Origin: Solimonas_A sp035476855
GTDB lineage: Bacteria > Pseudomonadota > Gammaproteobacteria > Nevskiales > Nevskiaceae
Reading direction: 5' to 3'
NCBI GenBank assembly: GCA_035476855.1
Contig: DATILC010000175.1
Coordinates: 1 to 37,556, forward strand
Length of the DNA: 37,556 bases
Part shown: piece after piece, positions 24,251 through 32,011 of the stretch
Layout of the letters: the number at the start of each line of letters is the position of its first letter
Numbering within the stretch: position 1 is the first letter of the stretch
Made by a program: the position numbers and the translations under genes
The notes under the pieces: generated by a model
Database searches by the model: none
The model's input: the letters and a program-made list of their open reading frames with translations, nothing else
Told to the model about the DNA's origin: nothing

Positions 24251-26968
24251 CTAGGGCTGTCTCTCGCCCGTCAGCTTCGCCGTGCCGAAGATACCCATCT
24301 TGCACTTGCCGAGCAGCTTGTCGCCCTCGATCGTCGCCTCGTACTTCAGCGTGATCTTCATCGGCTTGGTGACCTTCAGGTCCCACTGCAGGTGGTTGCC
24401 GGTGACGGTGCCGGTGAAGTGCGCCTCGTCCATGTTCATGATGAACACGCCGGTCAGCGCGTTGCCGTCGGTGCTCATCCGGCCGGCGAAGGCCTGCGGG
24501 CCCATCGGCGTGGAGAGTACGAACTTCCAGTTGCCGTCGACCTGCACCACCGCGTTTCCGGCGATCTTCGCTTGCGTCGGCAGATTCTGCACCGGCGCCA
24601 GCGGCAACGGCGTCGCGACAACCACAGCAGCTGCGGACTTCTCGGCGATGGGGCGACCTTCGATATGCCCCAGCAACCGTGACGGCGTCAGCGGAAACTC
24701 AAGCTTGAGCTCTCCGAAAGGAGCCAGCGCATCGGCGATCGCATTCACCAGGGTCGGCGGACCGACGATGCAGCCGCCCTCGCCCACGCCGCGGAAGCCG
24801 CCTTCGGCCTTCGAGGGCTGCGAGGCCTCGTGGTGGTACTCGAAGTCCGGGATGTCGAAGATCGTCGGCAGCATGTAGTCCTTGTACGTGACCGCCGTCG
24901 GGTTGCCCCGCGCGTCGAAGGACACTTCTTCCATCAGCACGCTGCCGATGGCCTGCGCCAAGCCGCCGGCGATCTGGCCCTCGACCACCGCCGGATTGAT
25001 CATCACGCCGCAGTCTTCGCTGGTGACCCAGCGCTTGATCTTGACGAAGCCCGTCTCGGCGTCGACCTCGACGATGCAGGCATGCGCCGCGCTGGTCATC
25101 GTGATCGGTGGCGGGCGATAGCGGTACTGCACTTCCAGGCCCGCATCCATGCCTTCCGGCAGGCGGTCGGGGTCGCCGTAGGCGATGTCGGCGAGGTCGC
25201 GCAGGGTGACGGTCTTCTGCTCCCCACCCAGCACGTGGATGATGCCCTCGCGCAGCATGATCTCCTCGGGCTTGACGCCGAGCAGGTGCGACGCCGCGAG
25301 CTTGACCTTTTCGAGCAGCAGGTCGGCCGCGCGAATACAGGCACCGCCGCCGGCCACGGCCTGGCGGCTGCCGTAGGCGCCGGAACCGTAGCCGCCGCGC
25401 GAGCTGTCGTCCTCGTAGACGCTGACGTCGTCGAAGCGCACGCCAAGATGCTCGGCGATGACCTGCGCCATCGTGGTCTGCGTGCCATGGCCCTGCGAAT
25501 GCGTGGACACCACTGCGGTGACCGTGCCGGTGGGCTCGATGCGGATATGGGCCGATTCGCTCATCAGCACGGCGACGCCGGTGCTGCCGGCAGTCGGTTC
25601 GATATAGGTCGCGAAGCCCAGGCCCAGGTAGCGGCCCTGCTTGCGCGCCTCGGCCTGCTCGACACGGAAGGCGGCGACATCCACCTTCTGCAACAGCACG
25701 TCGAGGCATTCAGATGGGCTGATGTCCTCCAGCTCCAGGCCCATCGGCGTGGTGCAGGGTTGATCGGCACGGCGGATCAGGTTGCGGCGACGCAGCTCGA
25801 TGGCGTCCATGCCCATCTGGCGTGCGGCGCGGTCGAGCAGTACCTCACGCGCCAAGGACTCGATCGCCCAGGGGCCGCGGTAGGCAGCCAGGCCCACGGT
25901 GTTGGTGAACCAGCCACGCGAGTGGAAGGAGAACACCGGCATCTTGTGGGCGCCCCACAGGAACATCATCACCGCGATGTTGCTGTCGGCTCCCTGCGGA
26001 TAGGCGCCGTTGTTGAGGCCGTAGTCGGCATGCGAGCACAGCATGCGGCCCTCGCTGTCGAAGGCCGCGCGCAGCTTGATCTCCTGTTCGCGCGCCTGGT
26101 TGGCGGCGGTCAGGTTCTCGAGCCGGTCCTCGATCCACTTGAGCGGACGCTTGAGGATCATTGCGGCCAGCACCGTGGCCACTTCCTCGCGCCAGGGCTG
26201 ACCCTTGAGGCCGAAGGAGCCGCCGACATCCTTGGAGATGACGCGGATCGCGGTCTGCGGCATGCCGAAGGCCTGCGCGAACCAGCGCGCGTTGAGCTGC
26301 GGGCCCTGGCAGGAGAGATAGATCGTCAGCTCGCCGGAGCCCTGCGGTGCCACCACCACGCCGCGCGTTTCCATCGGCGACTGCGAGATGCGCTGGTGAT
26401 CGAACTCGATCGTGACCAGGTGCGGCGCCGCCTTGAGCTGCGCTTCCAGGTCTTCGTCGAGTTCCTCTGAGCCGGTGGCCGCAGCGACGTTGGAATCCGT
26501 ATCCGGATGCACCAGCGGGCCAGTCTTGGCGTCCCGGATGGTGACGACCGGATCCTCCTCGTCGTACTCGATGGTGATGAGCCCGGCGGCGTCCTCGGCG
26601 ATGTAGCGGTCCTGCGCGATGATCATCGCGATCGGATCACCGACATAGGTCACGCGGTCGGTCGCCAGCACCGGTACCGGAACCACCGGCGGCGCCAGGA
26701 AGAAGCTGAGCATGTCGACCTTGAAGCCGTTCAGGTCTTCGGCGGTCATCACGGCGTGGACACCGGGCAGCTGGCGTGCCACGGAGAGATCCATCGATTT
26801 GATGCGGCCGCGCGCAATCGGGCTGCGGTGGAACGCCACCTGCAGCATGCCGGGCAGGCCGACGTCATCGACGTAGGTGCCGCGGCCTGTCAGCAGACGC
26901 GTGTCTTCCTTGCGCGGGACGCGCTGGCCGATGTAGTTCCCGGCGGTGGGATTTTCCGGCGCGTTCAC
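24251..26968 (-). CDS. Molybdenum hydroxylase large (Mo-binding, CoxL/XdhB-like) subunit with extra C-terminal domain
   Basis: The 905-residue subunit starts at GTG 26968, sharing GTGA with the small-subunit stop. Family features are RKEDTRLLTGRGTYVDD at the N-terminus, DVGGSFGLKG, the active-site loop segment AYRGPWAIES, SQGHGT and GVGEGG with the probable catalytic glutamate near 730. The loop differs from the AYRCSFR of true CO dehydrogenase, so this is an aldehyde-oxidase-like hydroxylase of unknown substrate. Residues from about 797 to the end are an additional beta-rich domain (WKFVLSTPMGPQ ... WDLKVTKPMKITLKYEATIEG) not found in standard subunits. It looks like a small beta-barrel and may bind substrate (inference). 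Confidence 0.92.
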   Translation of the reverse strand: MNAPENPTAGNYIGQRVPRKEDTRLLTGRGTYVDDVGLPGMLQVAFHRSPIARGRIKSMDLSVARQLPGVHAVMTAEDLNGFKVDMLSFFLAPPVVPVPVLATDRVTYVGDPIAMIIAQDRYIAEDAAGLITIEYDEEDPVVTIRDAKTGPLVHPDTDSNVAAATGSEELDEDLEAQLKAAPHLVTIEFDHQRISQSPMETRGVVVAPQGSGELTIYLSCQGPQLNARWFAQAFGMPQTAIRVISKDVGGSFGLKGQPWREEVATVLAAMILKRPLKWIEDRLENLTAANQAREQEIKLRAAFDSEGRMLCSHADYGLNNGAYPQGADSNIAVMMFLWGAHKMPVFSFHSRGWFTNTVGLAAYRGPWAIESLAREVLLDRAARQMGMDAIELRRRNLIRRADQPCTTPMGLELEDISPSECLDVLLQKVDVAAFRVEQAEARKQGRYLGLGFATYIEPTAGSTGVAVLMSESAHIRIEPTGTVTAVVSTHSQGHGTQTTMAQVIAEHLGVRFDDVSVYEDDSSRGGYGSGAYGSRQAVAGGGACIRAADLLLEKVKLAASHLLGVKPEEIMLREGIIHVLGGEQKTVTLRDLADIAYGDPDRLPEGMDAGLEVQYRYRPPPITMTSAAHACIVEVDAETGFVKIKRWVTSEDCGVMINPAVVEGQIAGGLAQAIGSVLMEEVSFDARGNPTAVTYKDYMLPTIFDIPDFEYHHEASQPSKAEGGFRGVGEGGCIVGPPTLVNAIADALAPFGELKLEFPLTPSRLLGHIEGRPIAEKSAAAVVVATPLPLAPVQNLPTQAKIAGNAVVQVDGNWKFVLSTPMGPQAFAGRMSTDGNALTGVFIMNMDEAHFTGTVTGNHLQWDLKVTKPMKITLKYEATIEGDKLLGKCKMGIFGTAKLTGERQP

Positions 26969-27450
26969 TTCGGCGCCTCCGCCGTCAGGCCGCAGAGTTT
27001 CTGCGCTGCGCGCCGGATGCCTTGGTACCCGGTGCAGCGGCAGATATGGCCGGACAGCGAGTTCATGACCTTGTCGGCGTCCGGCTTGTCGGGACCGGCG
27101 GTGAGCGAGGCCAGGGTCATGACGATGCCCGGCGTGCAGAAGCCGCACTGCAGGCCGTATTCGTCGCGCAGCGCCTGCTGCACCGGGTGCAGCGTGCCGT
27201 CTTCGGCCGCAAGGCCTTCGACCGTGGTGATGTGGCTGCCGTCGGCCTGCACCGCAAGCATCAGGCAGGAGCGCACGGCCTTGCCGTCGACGATCACCGT
27301 GCAGGCGCCGCAGACGCCGTGCTCGCAGCCGACGTGCACGCCGGTATAGCCGGCATCGCCGCGCAGGAAGTCGCAAAGCGTCAGGCGGCCTTCGACCTTC
27401 GAGAGCTTGGGGCTGCCGTTGATGGTGACTTGAATCTGGTGCTCGCTCAT
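26965..27450 (-). CDS. Molybdenum hydroxylase small subunit, two [2Fe-2S] clusters
   Basis: The 161-residue CoxS/XdhC-type protein carries electrons from the molybdenum site to FAD. The plant-ferredoxin-like cluster uses C42, C47, C50 and C62 (GCEHGVCGAC). The second, helical-domain cluster uses C102, C105, C137 and C139 (QCGFCTPG and ICRCTGY). Its ATG overlaps the FAD-subunit stop (ATGA) and its stop overlaps the large-subunit GTG, so the three are translationally chained. Confidence 0.96.
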   Translation of the reverse strand: MSEHQIQVTINGSPKLSKVEGRLTLCDFLRGDAGYTGVHVGCEHGVCGACTVIVDGKAVRSCLMLAVQADGSHITTVEGLAAEDGTLHPVQQALRDEYGLQCGFCTPGIVMTLASLTAGPDKPDADKVMNSLSGHICRCTGYQGIRRAAQKLCGLTAEAPK

Positions 27451-28316
27451 GCCGCCTGCCTCAGGTTCAACGTCTCGCTCAAGGTACGGGCGAAGACACG
27501 CTTGCCGACCGTGCGCCGGTATTCGGCGCTGGCGTGGGAATCATCGAAGGGCGCGGTATCGGTGATGGCCAGTTCGGCCAGCGCACGCGGATCGAGCGTG
27601 TCGATGGATTGCCCCAGCAGCGCCGCCTCGACCTGGCGCGCCTTGATCGGCGTCGGACCCATGCCGAACCAGGCGATGCCGGCGCGCTCGATGCGGCCGT
27701 CCTTCAGCGTCAGCGCGCCGGTCAGGCCGACCAGGCCGAAATCACCGGGGCGCTGCGCGATCTCGCGGAACAGCCAGACCGTGCCGGCGGGCCACTCGGG
27801 TACGTGGATCGAAACCAGCAGTTCGTCAGGCTCCAGCGCAGTGGCATAGGGCCCGAAATAGAGTTCTTCCGCGGCGATGCGACGGCTGCCGCGCGTCGAA
27901 CGGACTTCAACTGAGGCACCCAGCGCCACAGCGGTGGCCGGCAACTCGGCCGCCGGTTCGCCCAGTGCGATCGAGCCGCCGATGGTGCCGCGGTTGCGGG
28001 TCTGGTGGTGGCCGACGTGACGTGTCGCGGTGACGAGCAGGGGCTGCGCCTGCGCCAGCACCGGATCGGCGATCACTTCGTTCTGGCGCATCATCGGGCC
28101 GATGCGCGTGCTGCCCGCGGCGCGTGACACGCCCTTGAGCGCGGCGATGCGGTTGATGTCGACCAGGATGAAAGGCTGGCTCATTCGCAGTGCCAGCAGC
28201 GGCATCAGCGTCTGGCCGCCGGCCAGTATCGTCGCGCCGCCGCCGGCATCGGTCAGCAGCTGGCAGGCCTCCTCGACCGTGCCCGGCGCGAAGTAGTCGA
28301 ACGGCGCCGGTTTCAC
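27447..28316 (-). CDS. Molybdenum hydroxylase medium (FAD-binding, CoxM-like) subunit
   Basis: The 289-residue subunit has the FAD motifs ATILAGGQTLMPLLALR and TRNRGTIGGSIALGEPAAELP. These match the AGGHS and TIGG loops of CoxM. It hands electrons from the iron-sulfur clusters to an acceptor. The C-terminal CO-dehydrogenase flavoprotein domain follows. It begins in ATGA overlap with the CoxG-like gene and ends in ATGA overlap with the small subunit. Confidence 0.95.
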   Translation of the reverse strand: MKPAPFDYFAPGTVEEACQLLTDAGGGATILAGGQTLMPLLALRMSQPFILVDINRIAALKGVSRAAGSTRIGPMMRQNEVIADPVLAQAQPLLVTATRHVGHHQTRNRGTIGGSIALGEPAAELPATAVALGASVEVRSTRGSRRIAAEELYFGPYATALEPDELLVSIHVPEWPAGTVWLFREIAQRPGDFGLVGLTGALTLKDGRIERAGIAWFGMGPTPIKARQVEAALLGQSIDTLDPRALAELAITDTAPFDDSHASAEYRRTVGKRVFARTLSETLNLRQAA

Positions 28317-29071
28317 CGCTTGCCCTCGTCCAGCAGCCGCGCCAGCAGCGCGGCATCCAGCGTGATCACCGGTGCCGCCGCGCGGCGGCCGAACTCGAAG
28401 CCCGCCGCCGCCACGATCACCACCAGCAGGCCGAGCGACAGGCCCATCCAGGTCGACTCGCCAGCCACGACGCCGCCCTGGCCGACCAGGAAGCCGACCA
28501 GCGCCGCCACCACCAGCGCCAGCATCCAGGCCACCGGCGAGCCGCGCGAAGCGGGTGCATAAGCCCCGCGTGCGCCGGCACCAGCCACCGCTCCGGCCGC
28601 GGCACCTGCGGCCTGCGGCGGTGCACCGACCACGGCACCGAACTGCTGGAAGAAGCGCCCCGCGAGCTGCTTGGCGGTGGCGTCCATGATCGGCCCGCCG
28701 AGCTGCGCCAGTCGGCCGCCGACCTGCGCGTCCACTTCATACGTCAGCAGCGTCGCGCCCGTGCCGTCATCCGCCAGCTTGACCTTGGCGATGCTCTTGA
28801 CGAAGCCGACCGTGCCGCCCTGACCGTCGATGTTGAGCGTGTAGCTGTTATGCAGGTCGATGTCCGAGAGCACCACCGTGCCGGCGAAGCGCGCGCCGAT
28901 GGGGCCGATCTTGATCTCGGCCGAGGCGACCATCTTCTCGTCGGATTCCTTCACGACCGACTGGCAGCCGGGAATACAGCGCCGGAGGACCTCGGGATCG
29001 TAGAGACCCGCCCAGACCTGCTCCCGGGTGGCGGGAATCCGCTGCTGTCCGCTCATCTGCATGGCATGCAC
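28313..29071 (-). CDS. CoxG-like SRPBCC protein with C-terminal membrane anchor
   Basis: The 252-residue protein begins with a CoxG domain (about 5-150: REQVWAGLYDPEVLRRCIPGCQSV, then a beta-rich SRPBCC fold). An Ala/Gly-rich linker follows, then two hydrophobic segments near 181-200 and 208-227. In Oligotropha, CoxG is involved in anchoring CO dehydrogenase to the membrane. The architecture suggests the same for this hydroxylase. It is first in the operon. ATGs at codons 1, 4 and 6 are all possible and none has a strong ribosome-binding site. TATAAA on the minus strand near 29130 could be a -10. Confidence 0.88.
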   Translation of the reverse strand: MHAMQMSGQQRIPATREQVWAGLYDPEVLRRCIPGCQSVVKESDEKMVASAEIKIGPIGARFAGTVVLSDIDLHNSYTLNIDGQGGTVGFVKSIAKVKLADDGTGATLLTYEVDAQVGGRLAQLGGPIMDATAKQLAGRFFQQFGAVVGAPPQAAGAAAGAVAGAGARGAYAPASRGSPVAWMLALVVAALVGFLVGQGGVVAGESTWMGLSLGLLVVIVAAAGFEFGRRAAAPVITLDAALLARLLDEGKR

Positions 29072-29314
29072 TCGCTAAAAATTCAGGGACCTGAGCGCCA
29101 CGGCCTCATTCAGATGACCGGAGCCGTTTTTATAGTCGTGTCAGGTCCAAGACGATACCCTGTCTGCAGCAACTTGTGAACAACACTGATGAGTAAGAGG
29201 AGATGACGCGGGGTGCAGTCGGACTTGCCCGGGAGTGTGCTTTGGCAGTCGGGCGCAGGTGAAGCCGGGTAGAGGCCGTCGGCGCTGGGCCGTGGCGGAG
29301 GATGGCGGACGCCA
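29072..29314. other. Non-coding stretch upstream of the hydroxylase operon
   Basis: Together with the terminator that follows, this is a gap of about 350 bases without a supported gene. It should contain the hydroxylase operon promoter; a TATAAA box on the minus strand near 29130 lies about 60 bp before the CoxG start. I see no RNA gene or clear repeat in the rest. Short open frames here lack ribosome-binding sites and family-like sequence. Confidence 0.5.
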
Positions 29315-29346
29315 GGCAAAGAAAAGGCCACGGGGGACCGTGGCCT
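29315..29346 (-). terminator. Rho-independent terminator of the 67-residue membrane protein gene
   Basis: Read on the minus strand, AGGCCACGG and CCGTGGCCT (29338-29346 and 29325-29333) form a perfect 9-bp stem with a 4-nt loop. TTTTCTTTG follows. Its orientation matches the small gene ending at 29422. Confidence 0.8.
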
Positions 29347-29421
29347 GAATGTAGATCCCATGGCGGGATCTGGAGGAGATGGTTGCCGGGCGGCGCGCTG
29401 GCCGCCCGGACTGGGCAGGGC

Positions 29422-29625
29422 TTATGCAGCCTTGCGCAGCGGTTCCGGCACCTGCGTCTGCAGGGTGGTCACGCTGGGGGAATTGATCAGGATCGTCCCG
29501 GGGAGCTTGCTGCGCGGCTGCTCGCTGTTGAGGCGGCGGCGATCGACCAGCGCATCAGCCATCTCGAAGACCGCCACGGCCACCACGAAGAATGCAGCAC
29601 TGCCTGCCACCAAGGTTCCAAACAT
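29422..29625 (-). CDS. Small single-pass membrane protein, unrecognised
   Basis: The 67-residue product has one hydrophobic helix at about 3-21 (GTLVAGSAAFFVVAVAVF). A polar, Arg- and Pro-containing tail of about 45 residues follows. I do not recognise a family. It is considered real because a strong terminator follows in the same orientation and an AT-rich region with palindromes precedes it, and because the helix plus charged stop-transfer (DRRR) layout is coherent. The ribosome-binding site is weak. It stands alone between the hydroxylase operon and the aldo-keto reductase gene. Confidence 0.55.
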   Translation of the reverse strand: MFGTLVAGSAAFFVVAVAVFEMADALVDRRRLNSEQPRSKLPGTILINSPSVTTLQTQVPEPLRKAA

Positions 29626-29657
29626 TTGAATAACCCGCCGATTTCTCGTGCGATTTG

Positions 29658-29738
29658 AGGTATGTACGAACGATACCTAATATTGCTGCAATGCAACAAT
29701 TGAGATTTATTCATTCCATGGTTTAGAAAAACTAAACC
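29658..29738. promoter_or_regulatory. AT-rich region with two inverted repeats upstream of the small membrane protein gene
   Basis: AGGTAT (29658-29663) and ATACCT (29673-29678) are inverted around nine bases. GGTTTAG (29720-29726) and CTAAACC (29732-29738) form a perfect palindrome around five A. The region is far richer in A+T than its surroundings. It probably carries the small gene's promoter and one or more operators. The second palindrome might instead end the aldo-keto reductase transcript. Confidence 0.45.
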
Positions 29739-29811
29739 TCTCGAACGCAGGCCTGGCGGATGAAACGGCAGGGATGAGATGGGCGGGAACAGCCTGCCCG
29801 CGGCGCGCCGA

Positions 29812-30846
29812 TCAAACCGGTGGCGGATTGAGGCGCCTGAAGCTCTTGTCGACGCGATAGGAAAGCTGCGGGTAGCCCGGCGTATAGGCGCTGGCCTCGT
29901 CGAGTTGCCGGATCTGCTCCGGCGCCAGCTTCCAGCCGACCGCCCCGAGGTTGTCGCGCAACTGCGCCTCGTTGCGAGCGCCGATGATCAGGGACGATAC
30001 CGTCGGCCGTGCGAGCAGCCAGGCCAGCGCGATCTGCGGGATGGTCTTGCCGGTCTGCGCCGCAATGTCGGTGAGCACATCGACGACCCGGTAGAGCCGC
30101 TCCTCGTCCACCGGCAGGCCCCACTGCCCCACTTCCTGCAAGCGGCCGCCTGCAGGGAAAGGCCGGCCGCGCCGCACCTTGCCGGTGAGCCGGCCCCAGC
30201 CCAGCGGACTCCAGACCAGGGCACCGACCCGCTGGTCCAGCGCCAGCGGCATCAGTTCGGACTCGTAGTCGCGACCCACCAGCGAGTAATGCACCTGGTG
30301 CGCCACATACCGCGGCCAGCCGCGCTGGTCGGCGATCGCCAGTGATTTCATCAGCTCCCAGCCGGCGAAGTTGGACGCGCCGACGTAACGCAGCTTGCCC
30401 GCCCGCACCAGCATGTCCAGCGTGTACAGCACTTCCTCGATGGGCGTGGAAGCGTCGAAGCCGTGCAATTGCAGCAGGTCGATGCAGTCGGTGCCCAGGC
30501 GCCTGAGCGCGGCATCGACCGCCCGTGGCAGCCGATGCCGCGAGGAGCCCAGCTCATTGGGGCCGCGGCCGGTCGGCAGGCTGATCTTGGTCGAGATCAG
30601 GACCGCGTCCCGGCGTCCCTTGATTGCCGCACCGAGGATCTCCTCGGAAGCGCCGTTGGAATAGACGTCCGCGGTGTCGAACAGGTTGACGCCGGCGTCC
30701 AGGCAGATGTCCACCAGGTGCCGGGCCTCCTCGACACCACTGCTGCCCCAGGCCGAGAAGAACGGCGCCTGGCCGCCAAAGGTGGCGGCGCCAAAACTCA
30801 GCACCGGCACCTTGAGGCCGGAAGCACCGAGGCTGCGATATTCCAT
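29812..30846 (-). CDS. Aldo/keto reductase
   Basis: The 344-residue NADPH-dependent oxidoreductase has the full AKR tetrad: D57, Y62, K87 and H128, in FDTADVYSNG, STK and QLHGFD. It has a TIM-barrel layout and a C-terminal cofactor segment SSLIIGARNEAQLRDNL. It interconverts a carbonyl and an alcohol. It lies 43 bp downstream of the unusual crotonase gene on the same strand, probably in one transcript. Specific substrate unknown. Confidence 0.94.
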   Translation of the reverse strand: MEYRSLGASGLKVPVLSFGAATFGGQAPFFSAWGSSGVEEARHLVDICLDAGVNLFDTADVYSNGASEEILGAAIKGRRDAVLISTKISLPTGRGPNELGSSRHRLPRAVDAALRRLGTDCIDLLQLHGFDASTPIEEVLYTLDMLVRAGKLRYVGASNFAGWELMKSLAIADQRGWPRYVAHQVHYSLVGRDYESELMPLALDQRVGALVWSPLGWGRLTGKVRRGRPFPAGGRLQEVGQWGLPVDEERLYRVVDVLTDIAAQTGKTIPQIALAWLLARPTVSSLIIGARNEAQLRDNLGAVGWKLAPEQIRQLDEASAYTPGYPQLSYRVDKSFRRLNPPPV

Positions 30847-30889
30847 GGCCGGAAGCCCTAACCCCTGGCAGGTTCCAAGTAGCGCAGGC

Positions 30890-31861
30890 TCAAGGCTTGC
30901 GACGGTTGGAGCGGCTCAGGCGCCACTCCGGCGGATACTCCATGTCGAGATCCTTGACGACGTTGTTCAGGCCCTTCTCGAAGACATCGCTGCCCAGCTG
31001 CACGTCGCTGGCCTTGTCGTTCTTCATCATCGGCAGCATGCCCTCGACGAATCCGGTGAGCAGGCTGCCCATGTATTCACCGCGGTACTGCTTGTACATC
31101 TCGAGGAAGGTCTTCTGCACCGCGATCACGTCGGTCGGACGCGAGCGCGAGCAGGCCATCGCGTACTTCTTCGTCTCGTCCGCCAGCTTCTCCAGCGGCA
31201 CGACGCTGTTGATGAAATTGCAGTCGGCCATCTCCTGCGCAGTGAAGGGGCGCCCGGTGAAGAGCATCTCCTGGAACTTGCGCAGGCCGATGGTCTCGAT
31301 CCAGGTCCACAGCCGCGGGCCCCAGCCGGCATAGCGGAACGACGGATGGCCGAACAGCGCCTCGTCGGACGAGATCAGCAGGTCGGCGTCGGCGGCCTGG
31401 TAGAAGTGCCAGCCGTAGCAGTAGCCCTTGGCCTCGACGATGCTGATCTTCTTGAATTCCTGCAGCGGCCGGTTGCCAGCCCGCGCCTTGGCGTAGTGAT
31501 CGGTCAGGCCGTGCAGGAAGCGGAAGGAATCCTTCGGCGGATACTTCACGTCCGGATCGTTGATGCCGAACTCGTGCAGCATCGAAACATCCTCGTCAGA
31601 CGCCGAGTGCATCTGCGCCTGCTCCGGCAGGTCGCCGCCGGCGCCGAAATGGTCACCCATGCCGCGGATGACCAGGACCTTCACCTCGTCGTCGATGTTG
31701 GCCTTGTGGACCATGTCGGCATAGTTCTGGCGCATGCCCACGGAGGTGGCGTTGAGCGCTTCCGGCCGGTCAAAAGTCAGGTAAGCGATTCTATTCTCTA
31801 CATCTTTTTCGTAGCGGATGTATTTTTTCGCGTCCCGCTTCAAGTCATCAATGTTGATCAT
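30890..31861 (-). CDS. Crotonase-fold protein lacking both hydratase glutamates
   Basis: The 323-residue protein starts at ATG 31861; open sequence further upstream on this strand is only the antisense of the AraC gene. Crotonase features include IAYLTFDRPEALNATS, an oxyanion segment GMGDHFGAGGDL (68-79) and AKGYCYGWHFYQAADADLL. At the positions of the two catalytic glutamates of enoyl-CoA hydratase it has H152 and S174 (FGHPSFRYAGWGP). It is therefore unlikely to be a simple hydratase. Crotonase-fold ring-cleaving hydrolases, decarboxylases and ketocyclases also differ at these sites. It is divergent from an AraC regulator and probably co-transcribed with the aldo-keto reductase. Confidence 0.9.
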   Translation of the reverse strand: MINIDDLKRDAKKYIRYEKDVENRIAYLTFDRPEALNATSVGMRQNYADMVHKANIDDEVKVLVIRGMGDHFGAGGDLPEQAQMHSASDEDVSMLHEFGINDPDVKYPPKDSFRFLHGLTDHYAKARAGNRPLQEFKKISIVEAKGYCYGWHFYQAADADLLISSDEALFGHPSFRYAGWGPRLWTWIETIGLRKFQEMLFTGRPFTAQEMADCNFINSVVPLEKLADETKKYAMACSRSRPTDVIAVQKTFLEMYKQYRGEYMGSLLTGFVEGMLPMMKNDKASDVQLGSDVFEKGLNNVVKDLDMEYPPEWRLSRSNRRKP

Positions 31862-31970
31862 TTTCGCCCGCACCAGTGGTATTCTAGGAACCTGATTGTT
31901 GTGGCACGGAACCGCCGGGTGCTTCCCGACACTTCGTGTGCGGGGATCGACATTCAGTGCAAGCTGCCCC

Positions 31971-31993
31971 ACGGACTGCCCGCCGCAGTCCGT
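31971..31993. promoter_or_regulatory. Inverted repeat in the araC-type gene leader
   Basis: ACGGACTG (31971-31978) and CAGTCCGT (31986-31993) are perfect complements around seven bases. The repeat ends seven bases before the AGGAG ribosome-binding site of the regulator, in the 150-bp divergent region. It could be an operator or a leader hairpin affecting translation. Confidence 0.45.
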
Positions 31994-32011
31994 AGAGACG
32001 AGGAGATGGCG

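Noticed and set aside
24251..29071. True carbon monoxide dehydrogenase (coxMSL)
   Set aside because: The active-site loop reads AYRGPW instead of the AYRCSFR of form I CO dehydrogenase. A general molybdenum hydroxylase is the safer call.
29302..29658. Plus-strand open frame of 118 codons opposite the small membrane protein gene
   Set aside because: It overlaps the terminator hairpin and lacks protein-like features. The minus-strand frame has a coherent membrane helix and a matching terminator.
30674..32011. N-terminal extension of the AraC-type regulator
   Set aside because: The open frame passes through the antisense of the crotonase gene. The regulator has a well-placed AGGAG and ATG at 32012.
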